Positions 50,433 to 60,284 of a DNA stretch of 62,828 bases are shown here, one piece after another; position 1 is the first letter of the stretch; the number at the start of each line of letters is the position of its first letter. The stretch spans positions 1 to 62,828 of the forward strand of contig JBIIEL010000009.1 of assembly GCA_044237845.1 (NCBI GenBank), written 5' to 3'. This DNA is from QFOX01 sp044237845. Its GTDB lineage: Bacteria; Pseudomonadota; Alphaproteobacteria; Rickettsiales; UBA3002. Under the pieces are notes generated by a model. The model saw only the letters and a program-made list of their open reading frames with translations. It was not told where the DNA came from and ran no database searches. Position numbers and translations under genes: made by a program.

Positions 50433-51913
50433 CAATACCCCGCCGGAATGAGGGTGAGGTTCACGTCTCGCTCAATCACATCCGCCGCTTTGAACACGGT
50501 TTCTTCATCAAACGCGCGGCCGATGAGTTGCAGCCCTAACGGCAGACCCGTTTTGGAGAGGCCAATCGGCAGCGAAATTGCGGGCAGACCCGCAAGCGAG
50601 GTCGGCACGGTGAACACGTCGTTGAGATACATAGCCAGCGGATCGTCCTGCTTCTCGCCAATGGCAAACGCCTCCGAAGGCGCAGTGGGGGTGAGGATGA
50701 CGTCGCACTGCTTGAACGCTTCGGTGAAATCATTGGCGATGAGGGCGCGCACGCGCTGTGCTTTTTTGTAATACGCGTCGTAATAGCCCGCGCTCAGCAC
50801 ATAGGTGCCGATGAGGATGCGGCGTTTTACCTCGGCACCGAAACCGGCAGCGCGGGTTTTTTCATACATTGCGTCGAGGGAGTCGCCGTCTTCCAGCACG
50901 CGCAGGCCAAAGCGCACGCCGTCATAGCGCGCGAGGTTGCTCGAGGCTTCCGCCGGGGCGATGATGTAGTATGTCGGCAGCGCATATTTCGTGTGCGGCA
51001 GGCTGATATTGACAATTTCTGCGCCTGCTTTTTTCAGAATCTCGACGCCCTTATCCCACGCGGCGAGGATTTCTGGATTGGTGCCTTCCATGCGGTATTC
51101 CGCCGGAATCCCCACCTTCATGCCCTTCACGCCGAGGCCAAGCACCGCCTCAAAATTCGGCACGGATTGTAGCGCCGAGGTGGAATCTTTCGGGTCGTGC
51201 CCTGCCATGGCATTCAGCGAAATCGCCGCGTCGCGCACGGTGCGTGTCATTGGCCCTGCTTGGTCGAGCGAGCTGGCAAACGCCACCACACCCCAACGCG
51301 AGCAACGGCCATAGGTCGGCTTAATGCCCACAATGCCCACAAATGCTGCCGGTTGGCGGATGGAACCGCCCGTATCCGTTCCCGTCGCCATGAAGCCGAG
51401 GCGCGCGGCCACCGCTGCTGCCGAACCGCCGGACGAACCACCGGGGACGAGCTGTTTTTCCGGTGCATCCGCACGTTTCCATGGGGAAATACAATTGCCG
51501 TAATAGCTGGTGATGTTGGCCGAACCCATGGCGAATTCATCCATGTTCAGCTTACCGAGCATTACCGCGCCTTCGCGGAAGAGATTGCTGGTGATGGTCG
51601 ATTCATATTCCGGTTTAAAACCATCCAAAATATGTGAGGCGGCTTGGCTGTTCACGCCCTTGGTGCAGAATAAATCCTTGATGCCGACGGGGATCCCCTC
51701 CATCAGCCCAGCAGTGCCTTTAGCGCGGCGCTCGTCCGACGCTTTGGCCTGCGCCAGCGCAATTTCCGGCGTGTGATGCACATAGGCATTCAGCGCCGGG
51801 TTATGCTTCTCAATCGCCGCGAGATGCGCCTGCGTTAATTCAACACTGGAGATTTTTTTGGCGGCCAGCGCATCAAGCGCCTCGCTCATCGTCATGTGGG
51901 TTGGGCTGGTCAT
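50432..51913 (-). CDS. gatA: Asp/Glu-tRNA amidotransferase subunit A
   Basis: A 493-residue amidase-fold subunit that releases ammonia from glutamine. The Ser-cisSer-Lys triad is visible in G-I-K-D-L-F (Lys) and P-G-G-S-S-G-G-S-A-A (both Ser). Length is normal. The start overlaps the gatC stop (TAATG). Confidence 0.97.
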   Translation of the reverse strand: MTSPTHMTMSEALDALAAKKISSVELTQAHLAAIEKHNPALNAYVHHTPEIALAQAKASDERRAKGTAGLMEGIPVGIKDLFCTKGVNSQAASHILDGFKPEYESTITSNLFREGAVMLGKLNMDEFAMGSANITSYYGNCISPWKRADAPEKQLVPGGSSGGSAAAVAARLGFMATGTDTGGSIRQPAAFVGIVGIKPTYGRCSRWGVVAFASSLDQAGPMTRTVRDAAISLNAMAGHDPKDSTSALQSVPNFEAVLGLGVKGMKVGIPAEYRMEGTNPEILAAWDKGVEILKKAGAEIVNISLPHTKYALPTYYIIAPAEASSNLARYDGVRFGLRVLEDGDSLDAMYEKTRAAGFGAEVKRRILIGTYVLSAGYYDAYYKKAQRVRALIANDFTEAFKQCDVILTPTAPSEAFAIGEKQDDPLAMYLNDVFTVPTSLAGLPAISLPIGLSKTGLPLGLQLIGRAFDEETVFKAADVIERDVNLTLIPAGY

Positions 51914-52200
51914 TATTCGATCACCTTCGGCACCGCGTAGCAGCCATAGCTGCTCATTGGCGCGTTTTTAAGTACGGCTTCCTGCTGGTTGCCATCGTTC
52001 ACCACGTCTTCGCGCCATGGCAGAAGCTGGTCGGATACGCTCGCAAGCGGCGCCACGCCCTCCGTATTCACTTCGGAAAGCTGCTCGATCCATTTCAGAA
52101 TGCCGTTGATTTCGCCAACATAATGCGGAACTTCCTCCGCTGTTAGCCGGATGCGGGCGAGTTTTGCGATATGCGCAACGTCTTTTTCGGTCAATGCCAT
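51913..52200 (-). CDS. gatC: Asp/Glu-tRNA amidotransferase subunit C
   Basis: A 95-residue subunit that stabilises GatA. It starts M-A-L-T-E-K-D-V-A-H-I-A-K-L-A-R-I, the standard GatC N-terminus, and has E-V-N-T-E-G-V-A-P-L. The ATG at 52200 is the canonical one. It is the first gene of gatC-gatA-orphan-gatB and divergent from ruvX. Confidence 0.95.
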   Translation of the reverse strand: MALTEKDVAHIAKLARIRLTAEEVPHYVGEINGILKWIEQLSEVNTEGVAPLASVSDQLLPWREDVVNDGNQQEAVLKNAPMSSYGCYAVPKVIE

Positions 52201-52294
52201 GTTCAGTCCTCTCGGAGGCAGGGTTGTAGCGCGCTCGCGGTAAAAATCAATAGATTCCATTGCAGTGCGCATCACCAAGGCGTATCAACGGCGC

Positions 52295-52768
52295 ATGAGC
52301 CTCGCTTCCACGTTTTACACCCTGCCCGAATTCGCCGCCAGCCTGCCCGCCCGTGGTCGGCTGATGGCGCTGGATGTCGGCACGGTGACCATTGGCGTGG
52401 CGATGAGCGACGGCTCACGCATGATCGCCACACCGGACGTCACCATCACCCGCCATCAGTGGAAATATGATGCTGCGGAGATTGCCAAGCTGATGGATGG
52501 GCAGGAGGTGGTGGGCTTCGTTATCGGCTATCCGCTCAACATGGATGGCAGTGCCGGCCCGCGTGCTCAGGCGACACGCGCCTTCGCCCGTAACCTGCAT
52601 GCCCAGTTCGCCCTGCCGATGCTGATGTGGGACGAGCGCCTCTCGACCGCCGCCGTCACCCGCATGATGATCGACGAGGCGGATTTAAGCCGAAAACGCC
52701 GTGATGAACTGGTCGACAAACTCGCCGCCAGCTACATTCTGCAGGGCGTGCTCGACGGGTTAAAATAA
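52295..52768 (+). CDS. ruvX: Holliday junction resolvase-like RuvX (YqgF)
   Basis: A 157-residue RNase H-fold protein, involved in pre-16S rRNA maturation and possibly resolving Holliday junctions. It has A-L-D-V-G-T-V-T-I-G-V-A-M-S-D, G-F-V-I-G-Y-P-L-N-M-D-G-S and W-D-E-R-L-S-T. A GTG at 52265 is also in frame, but the ATG at 52295 gives the usual N-terminus length. Divergent from gatC, as in other alphaproteobacteria. Confidence 0.93.
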   Translation: MSLASTFYTLPEFAASLPARGRLMALDVGTVTIGVAMSDGSRMIATPDVTITRHQWKYDAAEIAKLMDGQEVVGFVIGYPLNMDGSAGPRAQATRAFARNLHAQFALPMLMWDERLSTAAVTRMMIDEADLSRKRRDELVDKLAASYILQGVLDGLK

Positions 52769-52813
52769 AACTGCTTGCGCTGAATTTGCAAACCCCGCTA
52801 CGCTCGTACGCGT

Positions 52814-53425
52814 ATGAACGCGATCGATGGCATGCAGATTTTAATCCTGAGCTACACGTTGGGCAGCATCCCCTTTGGCGTGCTGCTGGCGAAGCTGTTC
52901 CGTTTGCCCGACCCGCGCTATATCGGCTCCGGCAATATCGGTGCCACCAACATGCTGCGCACGGGTCGCAAAGGCGTGGCCGCCCTCACCCTGCTGTGCG
53001 ATATGGGCAAAGGCGCACTTGCCGTGTGGGTATGCGGCCAGCTCTATGAGGTCACTAACGCCGGGCTGGCCTTCGCCGTGCTGATGGCCGCCGTGGGGCA
53101 TATGTATTCGGCGTGGCTGTCGCTCAAAGGCGGCAAGGGCGTCGCCACCATCCTTGGTGCCACACTCGCGCTCTCGTGGCCCGTCGGCATCACCGCGGTG
53201 ATTGTGTGGATGCTCGTTTGCTTCACCACGCGCTATGTATCGGTGGCCTCGATCCTCGCCCTCGCTGCGATTCCGCTTGTGGCGTGGCTGAGGATCGATG
53301 GTGTAACAGCCTTTACTCTGGCCATCAGCTGCGGCATCGGCATCTGGCGGCACCACAGCAATATCAGCCGCCTGCGCCGCGGGTTCGAACCGCGCCTGAA
53401 ATTCGGCAAAGGTGGCGCTGCATGA
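52814..53425 (+). CDS. plsY: Acyl-phosphate glycerol-3-phosphate acyltransferase
   Basis: A 203-residue five-helix membrane enzyme that adds the first acyl chain to glycerol-3-phosphate using acyl phosphate. It has L-G-S-I-P-F-G, the G-S-G-N-I-G-A-T-N-M-L-R-T-G active-site loop and K-G-G-K-G-V-A-T. The stop overlaps the dprA start (ATGA). GpsA at 28.6 kb makes its substrate. Confidence 0.96.
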   Translation: MNAIDGMQILILSYTLGSIPFGVLLAKLFRLPDPRYIGSGNIGATNMLRTGRKGVAALTLLCDMGKGALAVWVCGQLYEVTNAGLAFAVLMAAVGHMYSAWLSLKGGKGVATILGATLALSWPVGITAVIVWMLVCFTTRYVSVASILALAAIPLVAWLRIDGVTAFTLAISCGIGIWRHHSNISRLRRGFEPRLKFGKGGAA

Positions 53426-54573
53426 GCCATAGCTTCATCCCCAATCCCTCGCTGCGCGGCACGGCACCGGTGGATGCGCTACGCCTCATCCGCAGCGAAA
53501 ATGTCGGGCCAATGACGTTTTTCCACCTCGTGAAATTCTGCGGCTCGGTGGCCAAAGCGCTCGAAATGGCACCGGAATTCAGCCGTCGCGGTGGGCGCAA
53601 AAAACCGATCGTCATTTTCCCGAAGGCGGATGCGGTGCGCGAAGTCGAAGCCATTACCAAACTCGGCGCGCAGATTGTTCTTTATGGCGAAGAGAACTAC
53701 CCGCGCCTGCTGCAATTTATTGGCGACGCACCGCCCATGCTCACCGTACGCGGACACACACATTTATTCTCACACACCAAGCTGGTGGGCATGGTGGGTG
53801 CGCGCAATGCCTCGACCAATGGCTGCGTGTTCGCCAAAAAACTATCTAGCGACCTCGGTGCAGCCGGATACACCGTCGTATCCGGCCTAGCACGCGGCAT
53901 CGACGCGTCGGCGCATCGCGGTGCGCTCGCCACCGGTACCGTCGCTGTCATCGGCGGCGGGATTGATACGGTTTATCCACCGGAGAACGCAGCACTGTAT
54001 GAAGAAATAATCGCCACCGGCGCGATTATTTCTGAGCAACCATTCGGCATGCAGCCGCATGCGCGCTCCTTCCCTAGCCGCAACCGCATCATTGCGGGGA
54101 TGACACTTGGTACCGTGGTGGTCGAGGCATCGCTTAAATCCGGCTCCCTGATTACAGCGGAATATGCGACCGATTATGGCCGCGATGTGTTCGCCGTGCC
54201 CGGCTCCCCCATGGACCCGCGCTGCCACGGCACCAATAAACTGCTGCGCGAAGGCGCGACGATGGTCGAAACCGCGCGCGACATCATCGCCAACGTAACG
54301 CCGATGGGTAACATACCTCTCGCCGAAAGCGATGGGCGTGAATTTTCTGAACCCGCGCCCACGATGCCCGATGACACTACGCTAGGCGAAGCCCGCGCAG
54401 TGCTGCTTTCTGCGCTCAGCCCAAGCCCCACATTGCTTGATGATCTGCTGGTTTCAACCGGCCTCACACCGCATCTAATGATGGCGGTTTTACTTGAACT
54501 TGAACTTGCGGGCAAACTCGAACGCCATCCCGGCGCGCGAGTCGCATTACGAATGGGAGAAGACGCGTGGTAG
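53422..54573 (+). CDS. dprA: DNA processing protein DprA
   Basis: A 383-residue protein that loads RecA on incoming single-stranded DNA during transformation. It has an N-terminal SAM-like part, the Rossmann core (V-G-A-R-N-A-S, V-S-G-L-A-R-G-I-D-A-S-A-H, F-P-S-R-N-R-I-I-A-G) and a C-terminal winged-helix DprA_WH region. The ATG at 53422 overlaps plsY by four bases; its stop overlaps the topA start. With type IV pilus-like genes present, natural uptake is conceivable. Confidence 0.95.
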   Translation: MSHSFIPNPSLRGTAPVDALRLIRSENVGPMTFFHLVKFCGSVAKALEMAPEFSRRGGRKKPIVIFPKADAVREVEAITKLGAQIVLYGEENYPRLLQFIGDAPPMLTVRGHTHLFSHTKLVGMVGARNASTNGCVFAKKLSSDLGAAGYTVVSGLARGIDASAHRGALATGTVAVIGGGIDTVYPPENAALYEEIIATGAIISEQPFGMQPHARSFPSRNRIIAGMTLGTVVVEASLKSGSLITAEYATDYGRDVFAVPGSPMDPRCHGTNKLLREGATMVETARDIIANVTPMGNIPLAESDGREFSEPAPTMPDDTTLGEARAVLLSALSPSPTLLDDLLVSTGLTPHLMMAVLLELELAGKLERHPGARVALRMGEDAW

Positions 54574-57215
54574 CAAATGTTGTGGTGGTGGAATCGCCAT
54601 CCAAAGCCAAAACCATCAATAAATATCTCGGTAGCGAGTACACCGTGCTCGCGAGCTACGGCCATGTGCGCGACCTGCCGAGCAAAGACGGATCGGTAGA
54701 GCCGGATGCCGATTTCGCCATGCATTACGAGGTGGATGCCGATTCCAAAAAACAAATGGGTGCGATTGCCGCCGCCCTCAAAGGCGCAGATATGCTCTAT
54801 CTCGCGACTGACCCGGATCGCGAAGGCGAAGCGATTTCGTGGCATGTGCTTGAAGCACTAAAAGAAAGCAAGAAGCTGCCGAAAGACATCGGCGTGAAGC
54901 GCATCGCGTTCAACGAGATCACCAAAAAAGCGGTGAGCCACGCGATTGAAAACCCGCGTGATATCGACATGGATCTAGTCAACGCGCAGCAGGCGCGCCG
55001 CGCGCTGGATTATCTGGTGGGCTTCAACCTTAGCCCCGTGCTGTGGCGCAAACTGCCGGGCAGCCGCTCCGCCGGGCGTGTGCAATCCGTCGCGCTGCGC
55101 CTCATTTGCGAGCGCGAGTCGGAAATTGAAGTGTTCGTGCCCCGCGAATATTGGGATATCGGCCTCACCATGCAAACCGGCGCAGGCGCAAGCTTCGCCG
55201 CGCGCCTCACCGAATATAACGGTGTGAAGCTCGACAAGTTCGCCCTCGGCAACGAAGATGTGGCGAAAGAGGTCGAGAAGGTGCTGAAGTCAACGGATTT
55301 CCGCGTCACCACCATCACCCCGCGCACCGTGCGCCGCGCGCCCTACGCGCCGTTCTCCACTTCCACACTGCAAATGGAAGCGAGCCGCAAGCTGGGCTTT
55401 GGCGCCAAGCGTACCATGCAAATCGCGCAGAAGCTCTACGAGGAAGGGCTCATCACCTACATGCGTACGGATGGCATAAGCGTCAGCGTGGATGCGATTG
55501 CCGATGCACGCAAATTCATCGAGAAAGATTACGGCGCGAAATACGTGCCCGACAGCCCGCGCATGTATAAAACCAAGGTCAAAAACGCGCAGGAAGCACA
55601 CGAAGCCATCCGCCCGACCGATCTCTCCAAACGCTCGGATATGCTGACTGATAGCGAGCAGGCGAAGCTCTACGACCTCATCTGGAAGCGCATGGTGGCG
55701 AGCCAGATGGAAGTCGCGCTCTACGACCAGGTGGGCGTGGATATGCACGACGCCACCAAGCGCCACGCGTTGCGCGCGACGGGTTCGGTGCTGAAGTTCG
55801 ACGGCTTCCTCTGCCTCTATCAGGAGACGGTCGAAGAAGACGAAAAAGAGAAAAAAGACGGCGACGAAGAATCCGCCGAAGACACCAGCCAGCGCCTGCC
55901 CGCGATGGAAGTGGGTGAGCCGCTGCGCACCAGCAAGGTCGAAGCCGCGCAGCATTTCACTCAGCCGCCACCACGCTTCTCGGAAGCATCGCTGGTCAAA
56001 CGGCTTGAGGAGCTGGGCATTGGTCGCCCCTCGACCTATGCGAGTATTATTTCGGTGCTGGTCGATCGCAACTATGTGAAGCTCGACAAGCGGCGCTTCG
56101 TGGCGGAATCGCTCGGCCGCATCGTGACTGCGTTTTTGATGTCCTATTTCGACCGCTATGTGGAATATGATTTCACTGCGAATCTCGAAGAAAACCTCGA
56201 CAAAATCGCTGACGGCGAACGCGACTGGAAAGAGGAGCTACGTGCCTTCTGGAAAGAGTTCTCAGCGCGTGTGGAAGACAGTAAAAAACTAACGATTAGT
56301 GATGTGCTCACCAGGGTTGAGCATCTGCTCGAACCCTATATTTTCGGTGTAGGCGAAAAAGCTGCCGCAGCCAAAATTTGTCCTACGTGCAAAACGGGTG
56401 AGCTGCATCTGAAGACCGGAAAATTCGGCTCATTCCTTGGCTGCTCGAACTATCCGGAATGTAACTTCACGCGCCAGATTATCACTGTGGGCGATGGCAA
56501 TGCGGATAACGCTGCGGGTACTGAGGGCGAAGAATTCCCACGCACACTGGGCACCGATCCGGTGAGCGGCCTCACCGTCACCATCCGCAAAGGGCCGTAT
56601 GGTGTCTATGTGCAGCTCGGCGAAGAGAAAAAACCCAAGCGTAGTAGCCTGCCGAAGGGCACGCCCGCGAGCAGTGTTGATCTTGAAAAAGCACTGTCGC
56701 TGCTCGCCCTGCCGCGTGAGATTGGCTTGCACCCGGAGACGGGCGAAACCATTGTCGCCAATATCGGCCGCTTTGGGCCGTATCTGCTGCATGCGGGGAA
56801 ATATTCGAACATTCCGCCGGAGGAAGATATTCTCACCATCGGCATGAATCGTGCGGTGACGCTGATTGCCGAAGCGCTGGAGAAAAAGAAGAATGGTGGC
56901 GGCCGTGGCGGCGCACCGGAGCCGCTCAAGGATTTGGGCGCACACCCGGAATCCGGCGAGAAAGTCGTGATCCTGAAAGGCCGCTATGGGCCTTATATCA
57001 AGTACGCAGGGAAGAACATCACCCTGCCGAAAGAAATGGCGCCGGAAAGCTGCACGATGGAAGCGGTGATGCCGCTGCTACCCGCCGCTGGCGCGAAGGG
57101 TAAGGCAAGCAAAAGCAAGAAACCTGCCGCGAAAAAAGCACCTGCGAAAAAACCCGCTGCAAAAGCAGTGGCGCAGCCGGTGAAAAAAGCGGCGGCAAAA
57201 AAGAAAGCGTCGTAA
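54567..57215 (+). CDS. topA: DNA topoisomerase I
   Basis: An 882-residue type IA topoisomerase that relaxes negative supercoils. It begins at a GTG (54567) inside dprA. TOPRIM motifs (V-E-S-P-S-K-A-K-T-I, D-P-D-R-E-G-E-A) and the catalytic Tyr in I-T-Y-M-R-T-D-G (Tyr298) are present. Only one Cys4 zinc finger is seen (C-P-T-C...C-S-N-Y-P-E-C), then repeats and a Lys/Ala/Pro-rich histone-like tail of about 35 residues, common in alphaproteobacterial TopA. Confidence 0.97.
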   Translation: MVANVVVVESPSKAKTINKYLGSEYTVLASYGHVRDLPSKDGSVEPDADFAMHYEVDADSKKQMGAIAAALKGADMLYLATDPDREGEAISWHVLEALKESKKLPKDIGVKRIAFNEITKKAVSHAIENPRDIDMDLVNAQQARRALDYLVGFNLSPVLWRKLPGSRSAGRVQSVALRLICERESEIEVFVPREYWDIGLTMQTGAGASFAARLTEYNGVKLDKFALGNEDVAKEVEKVLKSTDFRVTTITPRTVRRAPYAPFSTSTLQMEASRKLGFGAKRTMQIAQKLYEEGLITYMRTDGISVSVDAIADARKFIEKDYGAKYVPDSPRMYKTKVKNAQEAHEAIRPTDLSKRSDMLTDSEQAKLYDLIWKRMVASQMEVALYDQVGVDMHDATKRHALRATGSVLKFDGFLCLYQETVEEDEKEKKDGDEESAEDTSQRLPAMEVGEPLRTSKVEAAQHFTQPPPRFSEASLVKRLEELGIGRPSTYASIISVLVDRNYVKLDKRRFVAESLGRIVTAFLMSYFDRYVEYDFTANLEENLDKIADGERDWKEELRAFWKEFSARVEDSKKLTISDVLTRVEHLLEPYIFGVGEKAAAAKICPTCKTGELHLKTGKFGSFLGCSNYPECNFTRQIITVGDGNADNAAGTEGEEFPRTLGTDPVSGLTVTIRKGPYGVYVQLGEEKKPKRSSLPKGTPASSVDLEKALSLLALPREIGLHPETGETIVANIGRFGPYLLHAGKYSNIPPEEDILTIGMNRAVTLIAEALEKKKNGGGRGGAPEPLKDLGAHPESGEKVVILKGRYGPYIKYAGKNITLPKEMAPESCTMEAVMPLLPAAGAKGKASKSKKPAAKKAPAKKPAAKAVAQPVKKAAAKKKAS

Positions 57216-57216
57216 G

Positions 57217-57984
57217 ATGGCGGGAGCAAAAACCATCCTGATTACTGGCGCGACGTCTGGCATTGGGCGGGCGACGGCGGAGCTACTGGCGAGCGAAGGC
57301 CATCGCCTCATTCTCACCGGGCGCAGGGTGGAGCGGCTTACCGCTCTCACCCAACAACTCGAAAAAGAAACGTCCGCCTCCACACGCAGCGTGGTGATGG
57401 ATGTGTGCGACCGCGAAGCCACCCTCGCCGCACTTCGCGCACTGCCGAAGGAGTGGCAGACGATCGACGTGCTGGTGAATAATGCCGGTGGTGCGCTTGG
57501 GCTTGCGAAGGCAGATGATGCCGCGTGGAGCGACTGGGAAACCATGATCGATACCAACGTGAAGGGACTTCTCACCCTGACGCGCGAAATTCTGCCGGGC
57601 ATGAAAGCGCGCGGTGTGGGGCATATCGTCAACATATCGTCGATTGCGGGCACCTACCATTATCCGGCCGCGAATGTGTATGGCGCATGCAAAGCCTTCG
57701 TGACCTATTTCTCGCTGGCGCTACGTGCCGACCTGCTCGGTAGCCCCGTGCGCGTGACGAATATCGAGCCGGGCATGGTGGAAACTGAATTCTCCGAAGT
57801 GCGTTTCCATGGCGACCGCGAACGCGCCGGGGCGGTCTATCAGGGACTCACCCCGCTTGCTGCAACGGACATCGCGGAAACCATCCGCTGGGCAATCGCA
57901 CAGCCAGCGCATGTGAACATCAACCGCATTGAGGTGATGCCGGCGATGCAGGCACCCGCGGGTATTGCCGTACATCGCAGCTAA
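57217..57984 (+). CDS. Short-chain dehydrogenase (YdfG-like)
   Basis: A 255-residue SDR with T-G-A-T-S-G-I-G-R for NAD(P), N-N-A-G, the catalytic Ser, and Y-G-A-C-K. The pattern matches the YdfG group, NADP-dependent 3-hydroxy acid/serine dehydrogenases. Its start lies one base after the topA stop. The physiological substrate cannot be assigned. It is followed, after three bases, by a convergent gene. Confidence 0.85.
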   Translation: MAGAKTILITGATSGIGRATAELLASEGHRLILTGRRVERLTALTQQLEKETSASTRSVVMDVCDREATLAALRALPKEWQTIDVLVNNAGGALGLAKADDAAWSDWETMIDTNVKGLLTLTREILPGMKARGVGHIVNISSIAGTYHYPAANVYGACKAFVTYFSLALRADLLGSPVRVTNIEPGMVETEFSEVRFHGDRERAGAVYQGLTPLAATDIAETIRWAIAQPAHVNINRIEVMPAMQAPAGIAVHRS

Positions 57985-57987
57985 AGG

Positions 57988-58956
57988 CTAGTTTTTCATT
58001 TTGGGCAGGTTAGCGGTAGGCGCTGGTTTTTTCTCGGCGCCACCAGGGGAATTCGTGTTCTCGCTCAGCGCGTCGAGGTTGCTCCATGCCCGCTCATAAA
58101 ACGTGGGACTCTGGCTGAGCGCCATGTTGAGGTAGGTCTTAGCAAGGTTGTCGTCCTTCGCCAGATGGGCGTAAAGCCCCATGTTATTCTCAAGTGCTGC
58201 ACCGTTGAGGTAGCGCGCGGCAATCTCCCGCGCATGCTCCAGATCGCCGGATACGGCGAACACCATCGCCGTGTTCATGTCGATCTGCTTACGCTGACCC
58301 GCGCTTTTACTGAGGCGTGATGCCTGATCGAGCGCATCCGTCGCACGGCCATATTGCTTATCGATGGCCATACTGAGGCCGATATTGTTGAGCACCGCCG
58401 GATTATCCGGGCTGAATTTCAGCGCCTCGGTATAATAGGCCGTAGCCTCCGGAATCATGTTTTTGCTGACAAACAAAATGCCCAGCGCATTGAGTGTGCG
58501 CCAGCGGTTAGGCTCCACTTCCATGATGTCGCTGAAAGCGCGGCTGGCATCCACGGTTTTGCCCATCGCCATCAGGGTGAGGGCGCGGCCTTCCGCCACA
58601 TCCATATTTCTGGCATTCTGCTCTAGCAGCTCGCTGAACATGGCAAGAGAACGGTCATAGTCGCCCAACCGACGCAGCGACGACGCCCAGCCGATTTTAT
58701 AGCGCAGAAGCTGCTCCGGCGAGGTTTTGGCAGAGGTAGCAAGCTGCTCGTAAATCTGTGCCGCTTTGGCGAAATCGCCTGCGGCAAGCGCGGCTTTTGC
58801 CCCCTCCTCCTGCGTATCGTTCACGCCTTTGATATCAGGCTGTGGCAGCGACCCGAAGCTTTTGTCTGGGTCGATCCATTGTTTCACGGTGGGATTCTCG
58901 CATGCCGAAAGCAGTGCAAGAAGAGAAAGCGATAGAATCAGGCGAGGTGTTTTCAT
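57988..58956 (-). CDS. TPR lipoprotein (TadD-like)
   Basis: A 322-residue lipoprotein (lipobox L-S-A-C, Cys19) with about six TPR repeats (for example L-L-R-Y-K-I-G-W-A-S-S-L-R-R-L-G-D-Y and N-P-A-V-L-N-N-I-G-L). The architecture resembles TadD of the Flp pilus, but no tad genes are adjacent. C-terminal residues are Pro/Lys-rich. Confidence 0.8.
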   Translation of the reverse strand: MKTPRLILSLSLLALLSACENPTVKQWIDPDKSFGSLPQPDIKGVNDTQEEGAKAALAAGDFAKAAQIYEQLATSAKTSPEQLLRYKIGWASSLRRLGDYDRSLAMFSELLEQNARNMDVAEGRALTLMAMGKTVDASRAFSDIMEVEPNRWRTLNALGILFVSKNMIPEATAYYTEALKFSPDNPAVLNNIGLSMAIDKQYGRATDALDQASRLSKSAGQRKQIDMNTAMVFAVSGDLEHAREIAARYLNGAALENNMGLYAHLAKDDNLAKTYLNMALSQSPTFYERAWSNLDALSENTNSPGGAEKKPAPTANLPKMKN

Positions 58957-59046
58957 GCCTCACCCCTAGCACACACTCTTGCCTGAAGAAACAGAAAGTT
59001 CGGGTGGCCACTTGCATTTTACGCTGCGCAGGCTATGGGTGGGGGC

Positions 59047-59997
59047 ATGCAGCACTCCGCCACCCACTCCGCGCTTTCCTGGCCGCGCCATTTAATCCAG
59101 ATCGAAGGAATGGCGGCAGCGGATATTGAAACGATTCTCACCACCGCCGAAGCCTATGTCGGTCGCAACCGCGCGGTGGACAAGAAACATAAAATCCTCG
59201 GCGGACGTACGCTGATTAACCTTTTCTTCGAGAATTCCACCCGCACCCGCACCAGCTTCGAGCTCGCGGGCAAGCGCCTCTCTATGGATGTCATCAACAT
59301 CAGCGCGGCAACGTCGTCTGTCGGCAAGGGCGAGACGCTGCTCGACACCGCGATGACGCTCAACGCTATGCAGGCGGATGTGATTGTGGTGCGCCATGGC
59401 TCAGCGGGCGCGGTGCAGCTGATTGCCGAGAAAGTCGGCGCCTCCGTCATCAACGCGGGGGACGGCGCGCACGAACACCCCACGCAAGCGCTGCTCGACG
59501 CGCTCACCATCCGCCTCAAGAAGGGCGAGATCAAAGGCCGCAAGGTGGCCATTTGCGGCGACATCGCCAACAGCCGCGTCGCGCGCAGCAACATTCATTT
59601 GCTGAAGGCGCTCGGCGCGGAGGTGACGCTGATCGCCCCACCGACACTGATGCCGACGGGCGTGGATGGGTTCGGCGTGAACCATACGCACGACATGTGC
59701 AAAGGCCTCAAGGGCGCGGATGTGGTGATGATGCTGCGCATTCAGCACGAGCGTATGGCAGGTCGCGGCATCGCCAGCGTGCGGGATTATTTCCATAGCT
59801 ACGGCCTCAGCCGGGCAAAGCTCGCCCTCGCCGCGCCGGACGCGCTGATTATGCACCCGGGGCCGATGAACCGCGGCGTGGAAATCGACTCCGACGTGGC
59901 CGACGACATCTCCCGCAGCGCCATTCTCGACCAGGTTGAAATGGGTGTTGCTGTACGTCAGGCGGTGTTGGAACTTTTGTTGAGGACTCCAAAATGA
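59047..59997 (+). CDS. pyrB: Aspartate carbamoyltransferase
   Basis: A 316-residue catalytic chain of the second step of pyrimidine synthesis. It has the carbamoyl-phosphate motif F-E-N-S-T-R-T-R-T, H-P-T-Q-A-L-L-D and H-P-G-P-M-N-R-G. The start at 59047 (M-Q-H-S-A-T-H) is uncertain by a few codons; an ATG at 59035 is in frame. No pyrI. The stop overlaps the next start by ATGA. Confidence 0.96.
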   Translation: MQHSATHSALSWPRHLIQIEGMAAADIETILTTAEAYVGRNRAVDKKHKILGGRTLINLFFENSTRTRTSFELAGKRLSMDVINISAATSSVGKGETLLDTAMTLNAMQADVIVVRHGSAGAVQLIAEKVGASVINAGDGAHEHPTQALLDALTIRLKKGEIKGRKVAICGDIANSRVARSNIHLLKALGAEVTLIAPPTLMPTGVDGFGVNHTHDMCKGLKGADVVMMLRIQHERMAGRGIASVRDYFHSYGLSRAKLALAAPDALIMHPGPMNRGVEIDSDVADDISRSAILDQVEMGVAVRQAVLELLLRTPK

Positions 59998-60272
59998 CAA
60001 GAAAAATCGCGTTAATGACTTTTTTAACATTGTCTCTCACTGGCTGCCTCGAAGAAGGAAAACCTGTTTCACAGGCTACGCAGTGCTTTGATATGCTTCA
60101 AAGCAAAGATGAACTGAGACCCATAATGTTTAACAAATGTACAGGTGAGACATGGATGCTTACACGTACTCAAATCGTAAATAATGAGGGCATCCGCACT
60201 GGACAATTTACTTATCGCTGGGGTCCTTTGGCGGTCCAATCAGATGAGCCCCTTTTATCTTATAGCAAATGA
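59994..60272 (+). CDS. Small lipoprotein between pyrB and pyrC
   Basis: A 92-residue protein with a lipobox L-T-G-C (Cys18) and a short polar mature part with C-F-D-M and K-C-T-G-E-T-W pairs. GC is about 40 percent, below the flanking pyr genes. Its ATG overlaps the pyrB TGA and pyrC follows after 12 bases. It has no known role in pyrimidine synthesis and looks like an inserted orphan gene. Confidence 0.7.
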   Translation: MTRKIALMTFLTLSLTGCLEEGKPVSQATQCFDMLQSKDELRPIMFNKCTGETWMLTRTQIVNNEGIRTGQFTYRWGPLAVQSDEPLLSYSK

Positions 60273-60284
60273 TAAGGTAGCAAA

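Noticed and set aside
57105..57210. AAA/GCN-rich repetitive DNA near the topA end
   Set aside because: It encodes the Lys/Ala/Pro-rich tail common in alphaproteobacterial TopA.
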